In this document: piece after piece, positions 23,583 through 35,318 of the stretch
Position numbering within the stretch: position 1 is the first letter of the stretch
Layout: every line of letters starts with the position of its first letter
DNA from: Cacajao melanocephalus
Lineage: Eukaryota; Chordata; Mammalia; Primates; Pitheciidae
Length of the DNA stretch: 64,000 bases
Direction: 5' to 3'
NCBI GenBank assembly: GCA_963573385.1
Contig: CAUYLG010065968.1
Coordinates: forward strand, 1-64,000
The notes under the pieces: generated by a model
Told to the model about the DNA's origin: nothing
Seen by the model: the letters and a program-made list of their open reading frames with translations, nothing else
Databases searched by the model: none
Program-made: the position numbers and the translations under genes

Positions 23583-25460
23583 GAGAGGCAGAGCAAGATG
23601 GCGGAATAGAAAGCTTCACCAGCTGTGCCTCACATCCACCATGAGGACACCAAGTTAAAAACTATACAGGAAAAAAAAAATCTTCATAAGAAGCAAAAAT
23701 CAGATGAAGATTTACAGTATCTGGTTTTATTTTTCTGAAAGAGGCACTGAAGAGATAGAAAAAAACAGTCTTGAATTATCAATTCTACTCCTTCTCAAAC
23801 CGCAGCAGTGACTGCATGGTGTGAAGAGCAACTCTGGGTGCTAGGGGAGAGAGGACATTGCAATTGTAAAGCATTAAACTCAGTGCTGTCCTGTTAGAGC
23901 AGAAAGAGAAACTGAAACAGACTCAGATAATGCCCACCCACAAAGTGAATGTTAAAACTAGCCTTAGCCAGAGGGAAATCACTGATAGCAGCAGTCCAAA
24001 TTTGAGTGCCAGAAAACCTTGCCACCAAGGGTCAAAGTGCACTTGTCTCTAAGCAAAAGTGAAAGGTGGTCCTGGCCATAAGAACTGTGACTCATAGGTG
24101 AGTTCTAGGGCCGAACTAGACACAGAGACAGTGGACTGTGGGTGTATATGACATACTAAGAACAAACTGGGGCAGTCAATGGAGTGCTGGCATCACTCCT
24201 CCCCTAACCCCAGACTGCATAGCTCCCAGCTCTAAAAGAGATCCCTTCTTCTGCTTAAGGATAGGAGAGGAAAGAGTTGGGAGGACTTTGTCTTGCATCT
24301 TGGATACCAGCTCAGCCACAGCAGGATAGGGCACTTGCCAGAATCATGAGGCTATGTGCAGGCCCTAGGCCCCAGACAGCCTTTCTGGATGCACCCTGGC
24401 CCAGAAAGAAATTTGCTGCCTTGAAAGAAAAGATCCATTTTTTTTTCCCCAGTATTCATCACCTGCTAACTGAAGAGTCCTTGAGCCCTGAATGCCTAGC
24501 AGCGATACTTAGCTACTATATACAGCGCCTTGGTGACCCTCTGAGACGTGCTGGCTTCAGGTCTCAACATGGCCACAGTGGGGTAGAGCACCAAGTGGGC
24601 TCCTGGGGTCCCTGGTTCCAGGACATGACTCTTGAATGGCATTTCTGAATCTGCTGTGGGCCAGAGGGAAGCCAATTGCCCTGAAGTACGAGTCCTAGGA
24701 CAGGCAGCATTCATCACAAGCTGACTTAACAGAACTTGGGCATTAAGGGAGAAACATCTGTGGTAGTCTGGCAGTATTCTCTGTAGCCGGGGTGGCAGTG
24801 GCTATTAGGTGAGACTCCTCTGCCTTTGGAACGGGGAGAGAAGAATGGGAAGGACTGCATTTTGTGGTTTGAGTGCCAGCTCAGCCATAATAAAATAGAA
24901 TGCCAAGTAAATTTCGAAGGAAGACTCTAGTGTCTGACTCCAGATGGCACTTCTGAACTGGTTCAGAATGCTACCACCCTGAAGGGAAGAACACTGGCCT
25001 GACTGGCTTTGCCATCTGCTGATTGTGGAGCCCTAGAGAATTGAGCAAACATAGGCAGTAACCAGAGAGTGGTTACAGCAGGACTTGGGTGAGACCCAGT
25101 GCTGTGCTGGCTTCAGTTCTGACCCAGTGTAGTCTTAGTGGTGGTGGACATAGGAGTGTTTGTGTCACTCCACCCCTAGTTTAAGTTGCTTAGAACAGAG
25201 AGACTCTGTATGTTTGGGAGAATCTAAGGTAAGATAACATGTCTCTGCATGATAATCTAGAGAATTCTCCTGTATCTTGTCTAAGACCATCAAGGTGGTA
25301 CCTCTATGAGTCTGTAAGAATGACAGTATTACTGAATTTTGAATGTCCTCTAAAACAGAAATGGATTAAATCACAACATTCAAGTCACTTCAAATATCTG
25401 GAAAGACTTCTTAAGAAGGATAGCTACAAGTAAGCACAGACAGTGAAGGCAGCAATAATT
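23583..25460 (+). promoter_or_regulatory. 5'UTR/internal promoter region of the full-length L1
   Basis: Roughly 1.9 kb of GC-richer, non-coding sequence at the head of the L1, the place where L1 elements carry their internal Pol II promoter. It contains scattered open frames (for example 24277-24648, 123 codons) without L1 coding identity. Promoter function is family knowledge only. After this much decay, activity is not implied. Confidence 0.6.
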
Positions 25461-25559
25461 ACCTAACTCTTCAATGCCTAGACACAAAAGAACATCTACT
25501 AACATTAACACCATACAGGAAATAATGACCTCACCATGAATTAAATAAGGCATGAGGGG

Positions 25560-26420
25560 CCAATACTGGAGAAGCAGAGATACATGATCTTTCAGACAGA
25601 TAATTGAAAATAGCTATGTTGAAGAAACTCAAAGAAATTCAGAATAACACAGAGAAGAAATTTAGAATTCCATCAGAGGAATCTAAAAAAGAGAGTTAAA
25701 TAATTAATAAGAATCAAACAAATTGTGGAGTGAAAAATACACTTAGCATACTGAAGAATTCATCCATCTTTTTGTAGCAGAATGGATCCAGCAGAAGAAA
25801 TAATTAGTGAAGATGAAGACAAGCTGTTTGAAAATACACAGTCAGAGGAAGCAAAAGAAAAAAAAAACATTAAACACACCTACAGGATCTAGAAAATAGC
25901 TTCAAAACAGTAAATCTATTGGCCTTAAAGAGGAGATAGACAAAGAGGTAAAGGTAGAAAATTCACGACAAAGGATAATAACAGAAAATTTCACAAGCCT
26001 TGAAAAAGATATCAATATCCAAATGCAAGAAAGTTATAAAATACCAAGCAGATTTAACCTAAATACTATCTCATAGAACTTAATAATCAAATGTTCAAAG
26101 GTCAAGGATATAGAAAGGATTCTAAAAGCAGCAAGATAAAAGAAACAAGTAACATACAATGGTGCTCCAATATATCTGCCCACAGACTCTTCAGTAGAAA
26201 TCTTACAAGCCAGAGGAGAGTGGCACGACATATTAAAACTGCTGAAGGAAAAACACTTTTACCCTAGAATGGTATATTCATCAAAAATATCCTTCAAACA
26301 TGAAGGAGAAATAAAGACTTTCCCAGACAAACAAGAGATTTCATCATACCAGACTTGTCCTACAAGAAATGCTAAAGAAAATACTTCAATCAGAAAGAAA
26401 AAGACATTACTGAGCAATAA
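25560..26420 (+). pseudogene. Decayed L1 ORF1
   Basis: The C-terminal half is recognisable at DNA level: CCACAGACTCTTCAGTAGAA, CCAGAGGAGAGTGGCACGAC, TTTACCCTAGAATGGTATAT, CAAACATGAAGGAGAAATAA and CCTACAAGAAATGCTAAAGA follow the L1 ORF1 consensus. L1 ORF1 encodes an RNA-binding, nucleic-acid chaperone protein. Here the frame is destroyed by stops, and the N-terminal part is poorly conserved. Confidence 0.8.
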
Positions 26421-26874
26421 GTAGTCATCTGAAAATACAAAACTCACCAGTAATAGTACCCAGAAAAACACAGAATATTATAGCACTGTGGTGTGTAAAC
26501 TACTCTTATCCTAAATAGAAAGACTAAACAATGAACTAATCAAAAACAATAACTTCTCAAGACATAATACAGTAAGATATGAAAAGAAATGACAGTAAGT
26601 TAAAAAGCAGGGAGATGAAGTTAAGGCACATTTTTATGAGGTTGTTTTCCTCATTTGGTTGTTTATGCAAATAATGTTAGGTTGTTATCAGGTTAAAATA
26701 ATGGAGTATACAGTAGTATTTCCAAGACTCATGGTAACCTCAAACCAAGTAACATACAATGAATACACAAAAAATAAAAGCAAGAAACTAGATCGTATTG
26801 CCAGAGAAAATCATCCTCACTAGAGGAAACAGAAATTAAAGAACACAAAGCAACCAGAAAAAAAAATTAGCAAA

Positions 26875-29800
26875 TCAATAGGAGTAAGTCATTCTTTATC
26901 AATAATATCATTGAATATAAATAGACTAAACTCTCTAATCAGAAAGACATATAGTGGTGGAATAGATGCAAAAACAAGACCCATTGATCAGCTGTCTACA
27001 AGAAATACATTTTACCTATAAAGACACACATAGACTGAAAACAAAGGAATGGACAACGGTGTTTCACACCAATCTAATGAAAAAAGAACAAGAGCTACTA
27101 TACTTACTTCAGGAAAAATAGATTTTAAGATAATCTATAAGGAGAGACAAAGGCTGTCACTATATGATAAAGGGGTCAATTCAGCAAGAGAATATAACAA
27201 TTTAAAACATATGCACTCAGCATTGGAGCATCTATATATATAAAGGAAAGATTATTAAAGCTAAGGAGATAGATAGCCCCCAATATGATAATAGCTTGAA
27301 ACTTCAACATCCAAATTTCAGCATTGAAAGAATCTTCCAGAGAGAAATTAACAATGAAACATCAGACGTAAACTGCCCTGCAGAAAAATGTAATCTAATA
27401 TATATTTAAAGAACATTTTTTTCCAAGAGCTGTAGAATACACATTCTTTTCTTCAAGACGTGGCTCATTCTCAATAATAGACCATATGTTGTCACAAAAC
27501 AAGTCTTAAAATGTTCAAATAAATGAAATAATATCAAGCATCTTCTCTAACCACAATGGAATAAAACTCAATAACAAGAGGAATTGAGAAAACTATACAA
27601 ATATAAGGAAATTAAACAACATGCTCTTGAGTGACCAGAGGGTCAATGAAGAAATTAAGAAAAAAATTGAAAAATTTATTGAAACAAATGATAATGGAAA
27701 CACAACATATCAAAATCTATGGGATACAGAAAAATCAGTACTAAGAGCAAAGATTATAGCTATAAATGCCTACATCAAAAAAGAGAAAAAACTTTAAATA
27801 AGCAATGTAACAATGCATCTTAAAGAGCTGGAAATGCAAGAGCAAACCAAACCCAGAGCCAGTAAAAGAAAAAGAATAATAATAAATATCAGAGCAGTAA
27901 CAAAATTAAAATTTTTAAAATATAAAATATCAATGAAACAAAGTGATGGGCTTTTTTTTTTTAAGTTAAACCAAATTGACTGAACTTCAGCCAGACTAAG
28001 AAGAAAAGCAAGATGATCCAAATAAACAAAATAAAAAATGATAAAGGAGACATTACAACTAATGCTGCAAAAATTCAAAGGATCATCAGCGGCTACATGA
28101 GCAACTATATGCTAGTAAACTTGAAAATCTAGAAGTAATTGACAAATTCTGAATATATATAACCTACCAAGATTGAATCAGGAAGAAATCCAAACCTGGA
28201 CAGACCAATAACAAGTAATGAGATTTATGCCATAATAAAATATCTCCCAGTAAAGAAAAGCCCAAGACCTGATGGCTTCACTGCTGAATTCTACCAAACC
28301 TCTAAAGAATAGCTAATACTAATTCTGCTCAAAACTATTCTGAAAAATAGAGAAGGAGGGAATAATTCCAAATTTGTTCTATGAGGCCAGTATTACCCTG
28401 ATAACAAAACCAGACAAAGACACAGCGAAAAAAAAGAAAACCATGGGCCAATATTACTAATCAATGTTGATTGAAAAATCCTTGACCAAATACTAGCAAA
28501 CTAAATTCAACATTGTATTAGAAGGATAGTTCATCAAGACCAAGAGGGATTTAACCCTGGGATACCAGGATGTTTCAGCATATGCAAATCAGTCAACATG
28601 ATACATCGTATTAACAAAATGAAAGATAAAACTATATGATCATTTCAATTTATGCTGAAAAAGCATTTGATACAATTCAACATTCCTTCATGATAAAACT
28701 CCTCAAAAAACTGGGTATAGAAAGAATGTACCTCTACATAATAAAAGCCAAATATGACAAACTCATGGCTAGTATCATAATGGAGAGAAAGAGAAATCCT
28801 TTTCTCCAAGATCAGAAACACTACAAGGATTCCCACTGTTACTACTGTTACTCGACATAGTACTGGAAGTCTTAGCTAGAGCAATCAGATGAGAGAAAAA
28901 TATAAAAGGCATCCAAATTGGAAAGGTAAATGTCAAATTATCTTAGTTTGCTGATGACATAATCTTACATTTGAAAAAAACTAAAGACCCCAAAAGAAAA
29001 TTCTTAGAACTAATAAACAAATTCAGTAAGTTGTAGGATATGAAAGTAACATACAAAGATCAGAAGCATTTCTGCAGGGCAACAGTGAAAAATGCAGAAA
29101 TAATTTTAAAAAGTAATCTCATTTACAATAACCACACATAAAATTAAAAACTTAGAAATTAACCTAACTAAAGAAGTAAAGGATGTCTATCATGAGAACT
29201 ATAAAACACTGAAGGAAATTGAAGAGGACACCAAAAATATATATTCCATGTTCATGGATTAGAAGAATCAATATTGCTATAATGTCCATACTACTCAAAG
29301 CAATCCACAGATTCAATGCAATCCCTATGAAAATACCAATTACATTCTCAGTAGAAATAGAAATAAAAAGCCTCAAATTTATACAAAACCACGAAAGACC
29401 CAAATAGCCAAATCTATCCTATGCATAAAGAACAAAATCAGAGAAATCACATTCCCTAAATTTAAATATACTGCCGAACCATAGTAACCCAAACAGCATG
29501 ATGCTGGCATATAAACAGACACATAGACCAATGGAACAGAATAGAGAACCCAGAAACAATACTCACACCTGGAGTGAACTTATTTTTGACAAAGATGCCA
29601 AGAACATACACTGGGAAACTGTTAGTCTTTTAAATAAATGGTGCTGAGGAAATCCGATATCCATATGCAGAAGAATGACACCAGACCCCTATCTCTTGCC
29701 ATGTTCAAAAATCAAATCAAAATGTATTAAAGGTTTAAATCTAAAACCTCAAACTATGAAACTACTACAAGAAAATATAGAGGAAAATCTACAGAACATT

Positions 29801-30610
29801 GGACTGGGCAAAGATTTCTTAAGCAATACCTTGCAAGCACAGGCAATCGAAGTAAACATGAACAAATGGAATCACTTCAAGTTAAAAAGCTTCTGCACCA
29901 AAAAGGAGTCAGTCAACTAAGTGAAGAGACATCCCAAAGAATGGGAGAAAATATTTGCAGACTACCCTCTGACAAGGGATTAATAACCAGAATATGTAAG
30001 GAGCTCCAGCAACTCTATATGATAAAATTTAATAATCCAATCAAAAAATTGGCAAAGGATTTGAATAGACATTTCTCAAAAGACAGACAAGTGGCAAATA
30101 GTCATATGAAAATGTGGTCAATATCACTGATCATTGGAGAAATGCAAATTAAACTACAATGAGGTGTCATCTTACTCTGGTTAAAATGGCTTATATCCAA
30201 AAGACAGGCAATAATAAATACTGGAGAGAATATGATGAAAAGGCAAGTTTGTACACTGTTGGAAGGAGTATAAATTGTGATAGCCCACAGCCCTATGGAT
30301 AAAAGTTTGAAGGATCCTGAAAAAGTTAAAATTTGAGTATCATAGAATTCAGCAATCCCACTGCTGGGTATATACCAAAAGGAAGGAATTCGTATAACAA
30401 AGAGATATCTGCACTCCTATATTTGTTTTAGCACTGTCTGCAAAGCTGTGATTTGGAAGTAACCTAAGTGTCCATCAACAGATGAATGGATTAAAAAAAA
30501 GTGGTACATATACACAATGGAATAGTATTCAGCCATTAAAAAAAAAAAAAAACATGAGATCCAGTCATTTGCAACAACATCGACAGAACTGGAGATCATT
30601 ATGTTAAGTG
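26875..30610 (+). pseudogene. Decayed L1 ORF2 (endonuclease/reverse transcriptase)
   Basis: All major blocks are present and collinear, with no large deletion. In the endonuclease, the TGTCTACAAGAAATACAT stretch (near 26994) keeps the Gln-Glu-x-His pattern with the catalytic Glu. The RT block includes an open piece at 28636-28860 (SIYAEKAFDTIQHSF). The catalytic Phe-Ala-Asp-Asp is intact at 28947-28958. C-terminal pieces lie at 29219-29407, 29675-29920 and 29866-30162. Frameshifts separate these pieces and stops are frequent, so no functional protein can be made. Confidence 0.93.
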
Positions 30611-31046
30611 AAATTAGCTAGGACAAGCATCACATGTTCTCACTTATTTGTAAGATCTAAAAATCAAAGCAATTGAACTAATGAATGTAGAAGAAATGGT
30701 TACCAGAGCTGAGAAAAGTAGTAGGGATTTGGGAGGAAGGTGGGTATGGTTACTTAATACAAAAAATTTTAGAAAAAAATGAATAAGACCTTCTATTTGA
30801 TAGCATATTAGGGTGACTATAGTGCATAATAACTAAATTGTGTATTTTAAAATAACTTTACAAATGTAGTTGGGTTGTTTCTAATTCAAAGGATAAATGC
30901 TTGAGGGGATGAATTATCTATGATGTGCTTATTTCATACTGCATGCCTGTATCAAAGCATCGCATATATCTCAGAAATATACACACCTATTATGTACCCA
31001 CAATTTTAAAAAATAATAATTTTTTTAAATTAAAACTTCCTGTAAT

Positions 31047-33010
31047 AATGACCATATATGATACTTAACAAAAACTTCAAAGTAGCCATTATGATTGTAC
31101 TCAAAGAACTAAAATTTACCCTGATTAAAGAAGCAAAGGAAGGTATGTTAAAAATTGCACGTCAAACAAATAATGTTAATAAGGAGATACAAATTCTGAA
31201 AAAGAGAAATAAATGGCAGATTGGAGTTGAAAACTATAATAACTGAAATGAGTAAAACAGAGGGGATCAACAGTAGATTTGGACTGGCATTTTAGAACTT
31301 GAAAACAGATTATAGTGATTATAGCATACAAGAATAGAGATAAAAAGGGAAAGGAGAAAAGTGTATAGAACCTCAGAGAAATGTGAAACACCATAAAGTA
31401 CACAAACCTATGCATAATAAGAGTACAGAAGGGTAAGAGATAATAAAGAGGCAGGAAAACATAGTTGAAAAAATGATAGCTTAAAATGTCCCCAAATTAT
31501 TAAAAAACAAAAATCTATGCTTTCAAGAAGCTCCAAAAATTTCAAGTAGGACAGATAAACACATGATACTGGAAAGACTGTTGGAAGCCAAAGATAAGGA
31601 GATGATCTTAGAAAAAGAAAAAAATTCATGTTATCTTCAGGAGAACTTTGTTAAGATTAATAGCCAGCTTCTCATCAGAAAAAAAATGGAGACCAGAAAA
31701 CAGTGGAACCACATATTCCAAGTGTTGTTTTTTTTTAAAAAAAAGAAAGAAAACATAACCAAGAATTCTATGACTGGCAAAACTATCTTTTAAAATGAAG
31801 GTAGAATAAAAGCAATCTCAGATAAACAAAGGCTTAGATAATATCTTGTTAGCCTACATACTTTACAAAAATTATTGACAGAAAGTTTCAGACTGAAATC
31901 ATTGATGTCAGACAGTAATTGAAATCTACATTAAAAAAAGAATACTGATAAATATAAAATTACTAAAAAGTGTAAATGTACGTTTCTTATCCTTTCTTCT
32001 TTTAATTGCTTTAATACATAATTGTAAAAAAGTGTATGTATATCATGAATTGCTGTGCCTGTAATATATAAATATGTAACATATTTGCCAATAACAGCAC
32101 CAAGGAAGTTGTATTGAGCTTAAAGACTCCAGATGGTCACTTGAATCCACAAAAAGAAAAAACAAACAGAAATAATAAATAAGAATATAATATAAGGAAA
32201 TATATAAACATATACTTGCTATTTTTGTCTTACCTTTGAAAAGATCAAAAGTCTTATAAAGCAACAATCATAAAAATATATTGCTGGGTTTGTAACATTA
32301 ATATCAAAAAAATATATATATATAATTAATACAATAAAAAAGAGAGCTACATAAGAGTGACATTCATAAAGGCAATCATAAAGACAAACATTCATAGGAC
32401 AATCATAAAAATATATTGCTGGGTTTGTAACATTAATATCAGGAATATATATATAATAGATATAATACAATAAAAAAGAAGAGAGCTACATAAGAGTGAC
32501 ATTTCTATATCTGGAATAAAATTAGTACAAATATAAAACTATTTCTAGTAAGTTAAAATGTGTATGATAAGGGTTTGAACAATTACTAAAGAATAAATCA
32601 AACCTATCCTAAGTATCATTGAAGAAAGATAAAATGCCACATTGGAAAATGTTCACTTAACACAAAGAAAGTAATAAATGAGAAATAGAGAAAAGAAAGG
32701 ACTAGAGACGTAGTAAGCAGAAAGGAAAATGGCCAACATAAATCCACCTATACCGACAGTAACATTACATATAAATAGAATAATGAATAAACGAAAGGTA
32801 GAGATTGTCAGGTTGGATGAAAAATAACATCTAACAATATGCTGTCTGCAGGTGATACACTTTACATTCAAAAATACAAATATATTAACAGTCAAAATAT
32901 AAGAGTGGGGTGATGTAAGAACAATGACGAAATACAAAGCTCTTCTTTCCTCATAGAGGCACTGGCTTAAAAACAATATGTAGCCCAAATTATGAGAACT
33001 CCAGACAACA
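31047..33010 (+). mobile_element. Ancient L1M, third segment (ORF1 and ORF2 start)
   Basis: Continues directly from 23582: CATTATGATTGTACTCAAAG and AAGAAGCAAAGGAAGGTATG lead into ORF1 sequence (GAACCTCAGAGAAATGTG, TTCTCATCAGAAAAAAAATG, AAGAATTCTATGACTGGCAA, AAAATGAAGGTAGAATAAAA). It then passes to inter-ORF DNA and the start of ORF2 (AGAGATTGTCAGGTTGGATG, CAATATGCTGTCTGCAGGTG near 32838-32857). It stops before the RT domain. All frames are broken. Family L1MC/L1M4 or HAL1-like. Confidence 0.82.
32264..32503 (+). repeat. Local direct duplication, period about 135-139 bp
   Basis: Copy 1 (32264-32364) and copy 2 (32399-32503) share ACAATCATAAAAATATATTG, CTGGGTTTGTAACATTAATA, an AT run, ACAATAAAAAAG and AGAGCTACATAAGAGTGACA. 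They differ mainly in the length of the AT run and a few bases. A 34-base interval (32365-32398) separates the copies and itself echoes the GGCAATCATAAAGACAA motif. It lies in the old L1M inter-ORF region. Confidence 0.95.
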
Positions 33011-33750
33011 GCTAAAAAGTTGTAGTACTCCAGATCAATGCTAAGCCAGAAACAGCCATATTAAAATAGATAAAAAGAGTAATTTTATTGTATCTACAAT
33101 TATCATTGCAATTATGCAGCACAGCTTAGTACCTAGAAGGAATGTTCAGTTAATAGCTTCTCTTTCTGGAGGAAAAAAAAAAAAAAAGAATGAAACGTAT
33201 TCAACATTCCAGATTTTTGGAGCATTGCCTCAGGAACTGTTTTTGTCTTACCTGAGTAAGAGCACTTATGATACTGTCATAGCACAGATGTCTGGGGGCT
33301 ACTAAAAACAAGAGACAACAGAGACTCATTATTGTGGCACCAGAAGACCTGAATTGACCCATACATGGGCCAGCACGGTGCAACCTAATACGGAGAAAGT
33401 GCTCAGTTTATGGTTTTTTTCTTGGTAGAGACGGAAAAGAGCGGAGTGTGTATTAGGCATTCAATTTTTTTTGGAAAACTTTCCATTGGACTGATATCTG
33501 TCTTGTTTGTTTCAAGGTGCTGATGGGGAGGTGGCAAATTTGGATGTGGGGATTACTGAGAAAAAAGGATAATAAATGGCTTGCATTAAGTGGGTAAAAA
33601 ATTTGTAGGAAACACTTATGTAGGTCACAGGCCCACTAAAGGACTAAAATCTAATAATCAAGTCATAGTATGCTGTTCATTTCCCACACTTCCCCACCAC
33701 TCAACAGGGCCCCAAGAAATACATGACTGTAGATGAAAGATACACAAAGC
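33011..33750 (+). other. Unassigned block, possibly L1M 5'UTR
   Basis: Moderate GC content with an A16 run near 33172-33187. The part CCTCAGGAACTGTTTTTGTC to GGTGCTGATGGGGAGGTGGC looks like structured ancestral sequence, not random AT-rich DNA. It lies directly upstream of probable L1M ORF1/inter-ORF sequence on the same strand, so an L1M 5'UTR is plausible. I cannot confirm it from memory. Confidence 0.35.
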
Positions 33751-34445
33751 ACAGTCTATATTTTTTTTTTTAAATTATGGAAATCTAAAGACAAAGGGGT
33801 GACAAAAATGAGGAAACAAGAGATTTCAAGCTTCTAGTAGCCACCGCAAATATTAAACATAGCCTACCTTCTAGCATAATAACATAAAACATCACCCTAT
33901 AGGTCAGTTTACCTTAGTTTCTACTACCCTTTACATCATTTCCAGTTTTTAACAAAAGAAAATTAGAAGGCATGTTAATGGCAAGTAAAAATGCTGCTTA
34001 TAGAGATAAAACACAGCAAAACTAGACTCTTACCAAGAAATGTTTTAAAAAGTTCTTCGCATGGATGAAAAATATAAAGAACATGAACTCATGTCTACAA
34101 ATAAGCAGGGAGGTATATTGAGGGAAGAAATAAAGTTAAAATATTTTCACTTTTACATTCTTAATTTTATAGAAAACTATTAAAAGTAACAATAGTTTCA
34201 ATGTATTCAGGGATTATAGCTTATAGATTAATAAATGGATGATAACTATTATAAAAGGTAAATGAAATATCCATGAAGCCATATAGGGTTATTCAAAAGC
34301 CAACTTAAGTAGTTGAAAATATGATTTTAAACTCTAGGGCAATAACCAAAACAAAATTGAAATGAATTAAAATTGATGTACTGAGAGGTGGAAGAATCAA
34401 ATCATATTAAACATACAATCAAAACTAGAGGTTGAGTGCAGTGGC
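33751..34445 (+). mobile_element. Probable second L1M fragment (5'UTR end to inter-ORF)
   Basis: TATTAAACATAGCCTACCTT with the following region parallels the better preserved L1M at 38.9-41.5 kb (compare 39740-39800). Bases about 34130-34340 (CTTTTACATTCTTAATTTTA, TTCAGGGATTATAGCTTATA, AAACTCTAGGGCAATAACC) match the L1M inter-ORF region. ORF1 is largely deleted. Confidence 0.5.
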
Positions 34446-34454
34446 ATGTGTCTT

Positions 34455-34795
34455 ACATTTGTTCTGCTGAAATATTGATCCTCAACACCTCAGAATGTGA
34501 CTTTATTAAATATAGACTTTGCAGATGAAATTAGTTAAGCTAAAATGCAGTCATACAGGAGGAGTGAGGGCCCCTAATATAGTATATCTAGTCTTATTAC
34601 AAAAACAAATTTAGACACAGGTATACCCACAGGGAGAACATCATATGAAGATGAAGACCAAAATGAAGGTGATACTTTCATAAGCCAAGTCATGCCAAAT
34701 ATTGTGAGCAACCTTTGAGAAGTTGTGGGAGGCTTGAAACAGATTCTTTCTCATAGCCCTCGGACAGGACCAACCCCACTAACGTGCTGTCTTAG
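34455..34795 (+). mobile_element. MLT1 (ERVL-MaLR) LTR
   Basis: Forward MLT1 landmarks in order: CCTCAACACCTCAGAATGTG, CTTTGCAGATGAAATTAGTT, GAGGGCCCCTAATATAGTAT, GTCTTATTACAAAAAC, ATTTAGACACAGGTATACC, ATAGCCCTCGGACAGGACCA. The 3' third (the part with the AATAAA region) is missing after about 34795, so it is a truncated LTR. Confidence 0.78.
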
Positions 34796-35045
34796 CTTGT
34801 TTTGTGTTGCTATTTTAACGTGAAATCTGAGGGCACATGCATCCAAACTATAACAAATATCAAGGACAGTGATTCTGGTAACAATGCATAAAGATCAAAG
34901 ACATTCATGGTGCAAGATAACTAAAGTCAGAGCTGCTATAGAAACTTTCCTCTCTACTGGTTGTTTATTGAATCCCAAATGTCTGCTTATGTTTTGCAGC
35001 TTAAATTGGACATTCTGAGAGTAGCCATTATGATTATTATTATTA

Positions 35046-35318
35046 TTTTGATAAAGGCTTTCACTCTGACACCCAGGCTGGTGTGCAGTGGCACTACAAC
35101 CTCCACCCCAGGGGTTCAAGTGATCCTCTCACTGCAGCCTCCTGAGTAGCTGGGACCACATGTTTGCACCACCACACCTGACTTTTTTTTTTTTTTTTGT
35201 GGAGATGGGGATCTCACCATTTTACCCCAGCTGGTCTGGAACTCCTGAACTTAAGTGATCCAGCCACCTCAGCCTCCCAAAGTGCTGAGATTGTAAGTGT
35301 GAGCCACTGCACCCAGCC
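35046..35318 (-). mobile_element. AluJ-like SINE, reverse orientation
   Basis: The reverse complement of a dimeric Alu: CACCCAGGCTGGTGTGCAGT, AGCCTCCTGAGTAGCTGGGA, a middle T-run at 35184-35199, then CAGCCTCCCAAAGTGCTGAG and CACTGCACCCAGCC. The 5' poly(T) equivalent has become an (ATT)n run (35031-35048). Many differences from AluS suggest the older AluJ class. Confidence 0.93.

Larger units (their letters stand above)
23583..31032 (+). mobile_element. Essentially full-length (7.45-kb) inactive L1 inserted in L1M
   Basis: Bounded by a perfect 14-bp target duplication AAACTTCCTGTAAT (23569-23582 and 31033-31046). It starts with GAGGCAGAGCAAGATGGCGG, a typical L1 5' end. In order it holds a long 5'UTR (to about 25460), a decayed ORF1 (about 25560-26420), an unusually long inter-ORF region (about 26420-26870), ORF2 (about 26875-30610) and a 3'UTR (GGTTACCAGAGCTGAG, GGATAAATGCTTGAGGGGAT, CACACCTATTATGTACCCAC) with an A/T-rich end. 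All frames are broken by many stops and indels. The 3'UTR type suggests L1MA/L1MB, so it is old but younger than its host. Confidence 0.95.

Noticed and set aside
24277..24648. 123-codon plus-strand frame
   Set aside because: Located in the 5'UTR of the full-length L1 and unrelated to L1 ORF1 or ORF2; chance frame in GC-richer DNA.
31033..31046. Second independent transposon starting at the repeated 14-mer
   Set aside because: The 14-mer is the target duplication of the L1 that ends at 31032, and the flanking DNA continues the older L1M.
32264..32503. CRISPR-like direct repeats
   Set aside because: Only two long copies with an AT-rich spacer inside an L1M; no array and no cas genes.
32653..32988. 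111-codon minus-strand frame
   Set aside because: Antisense to the L1M ORF2 start; not a gene.
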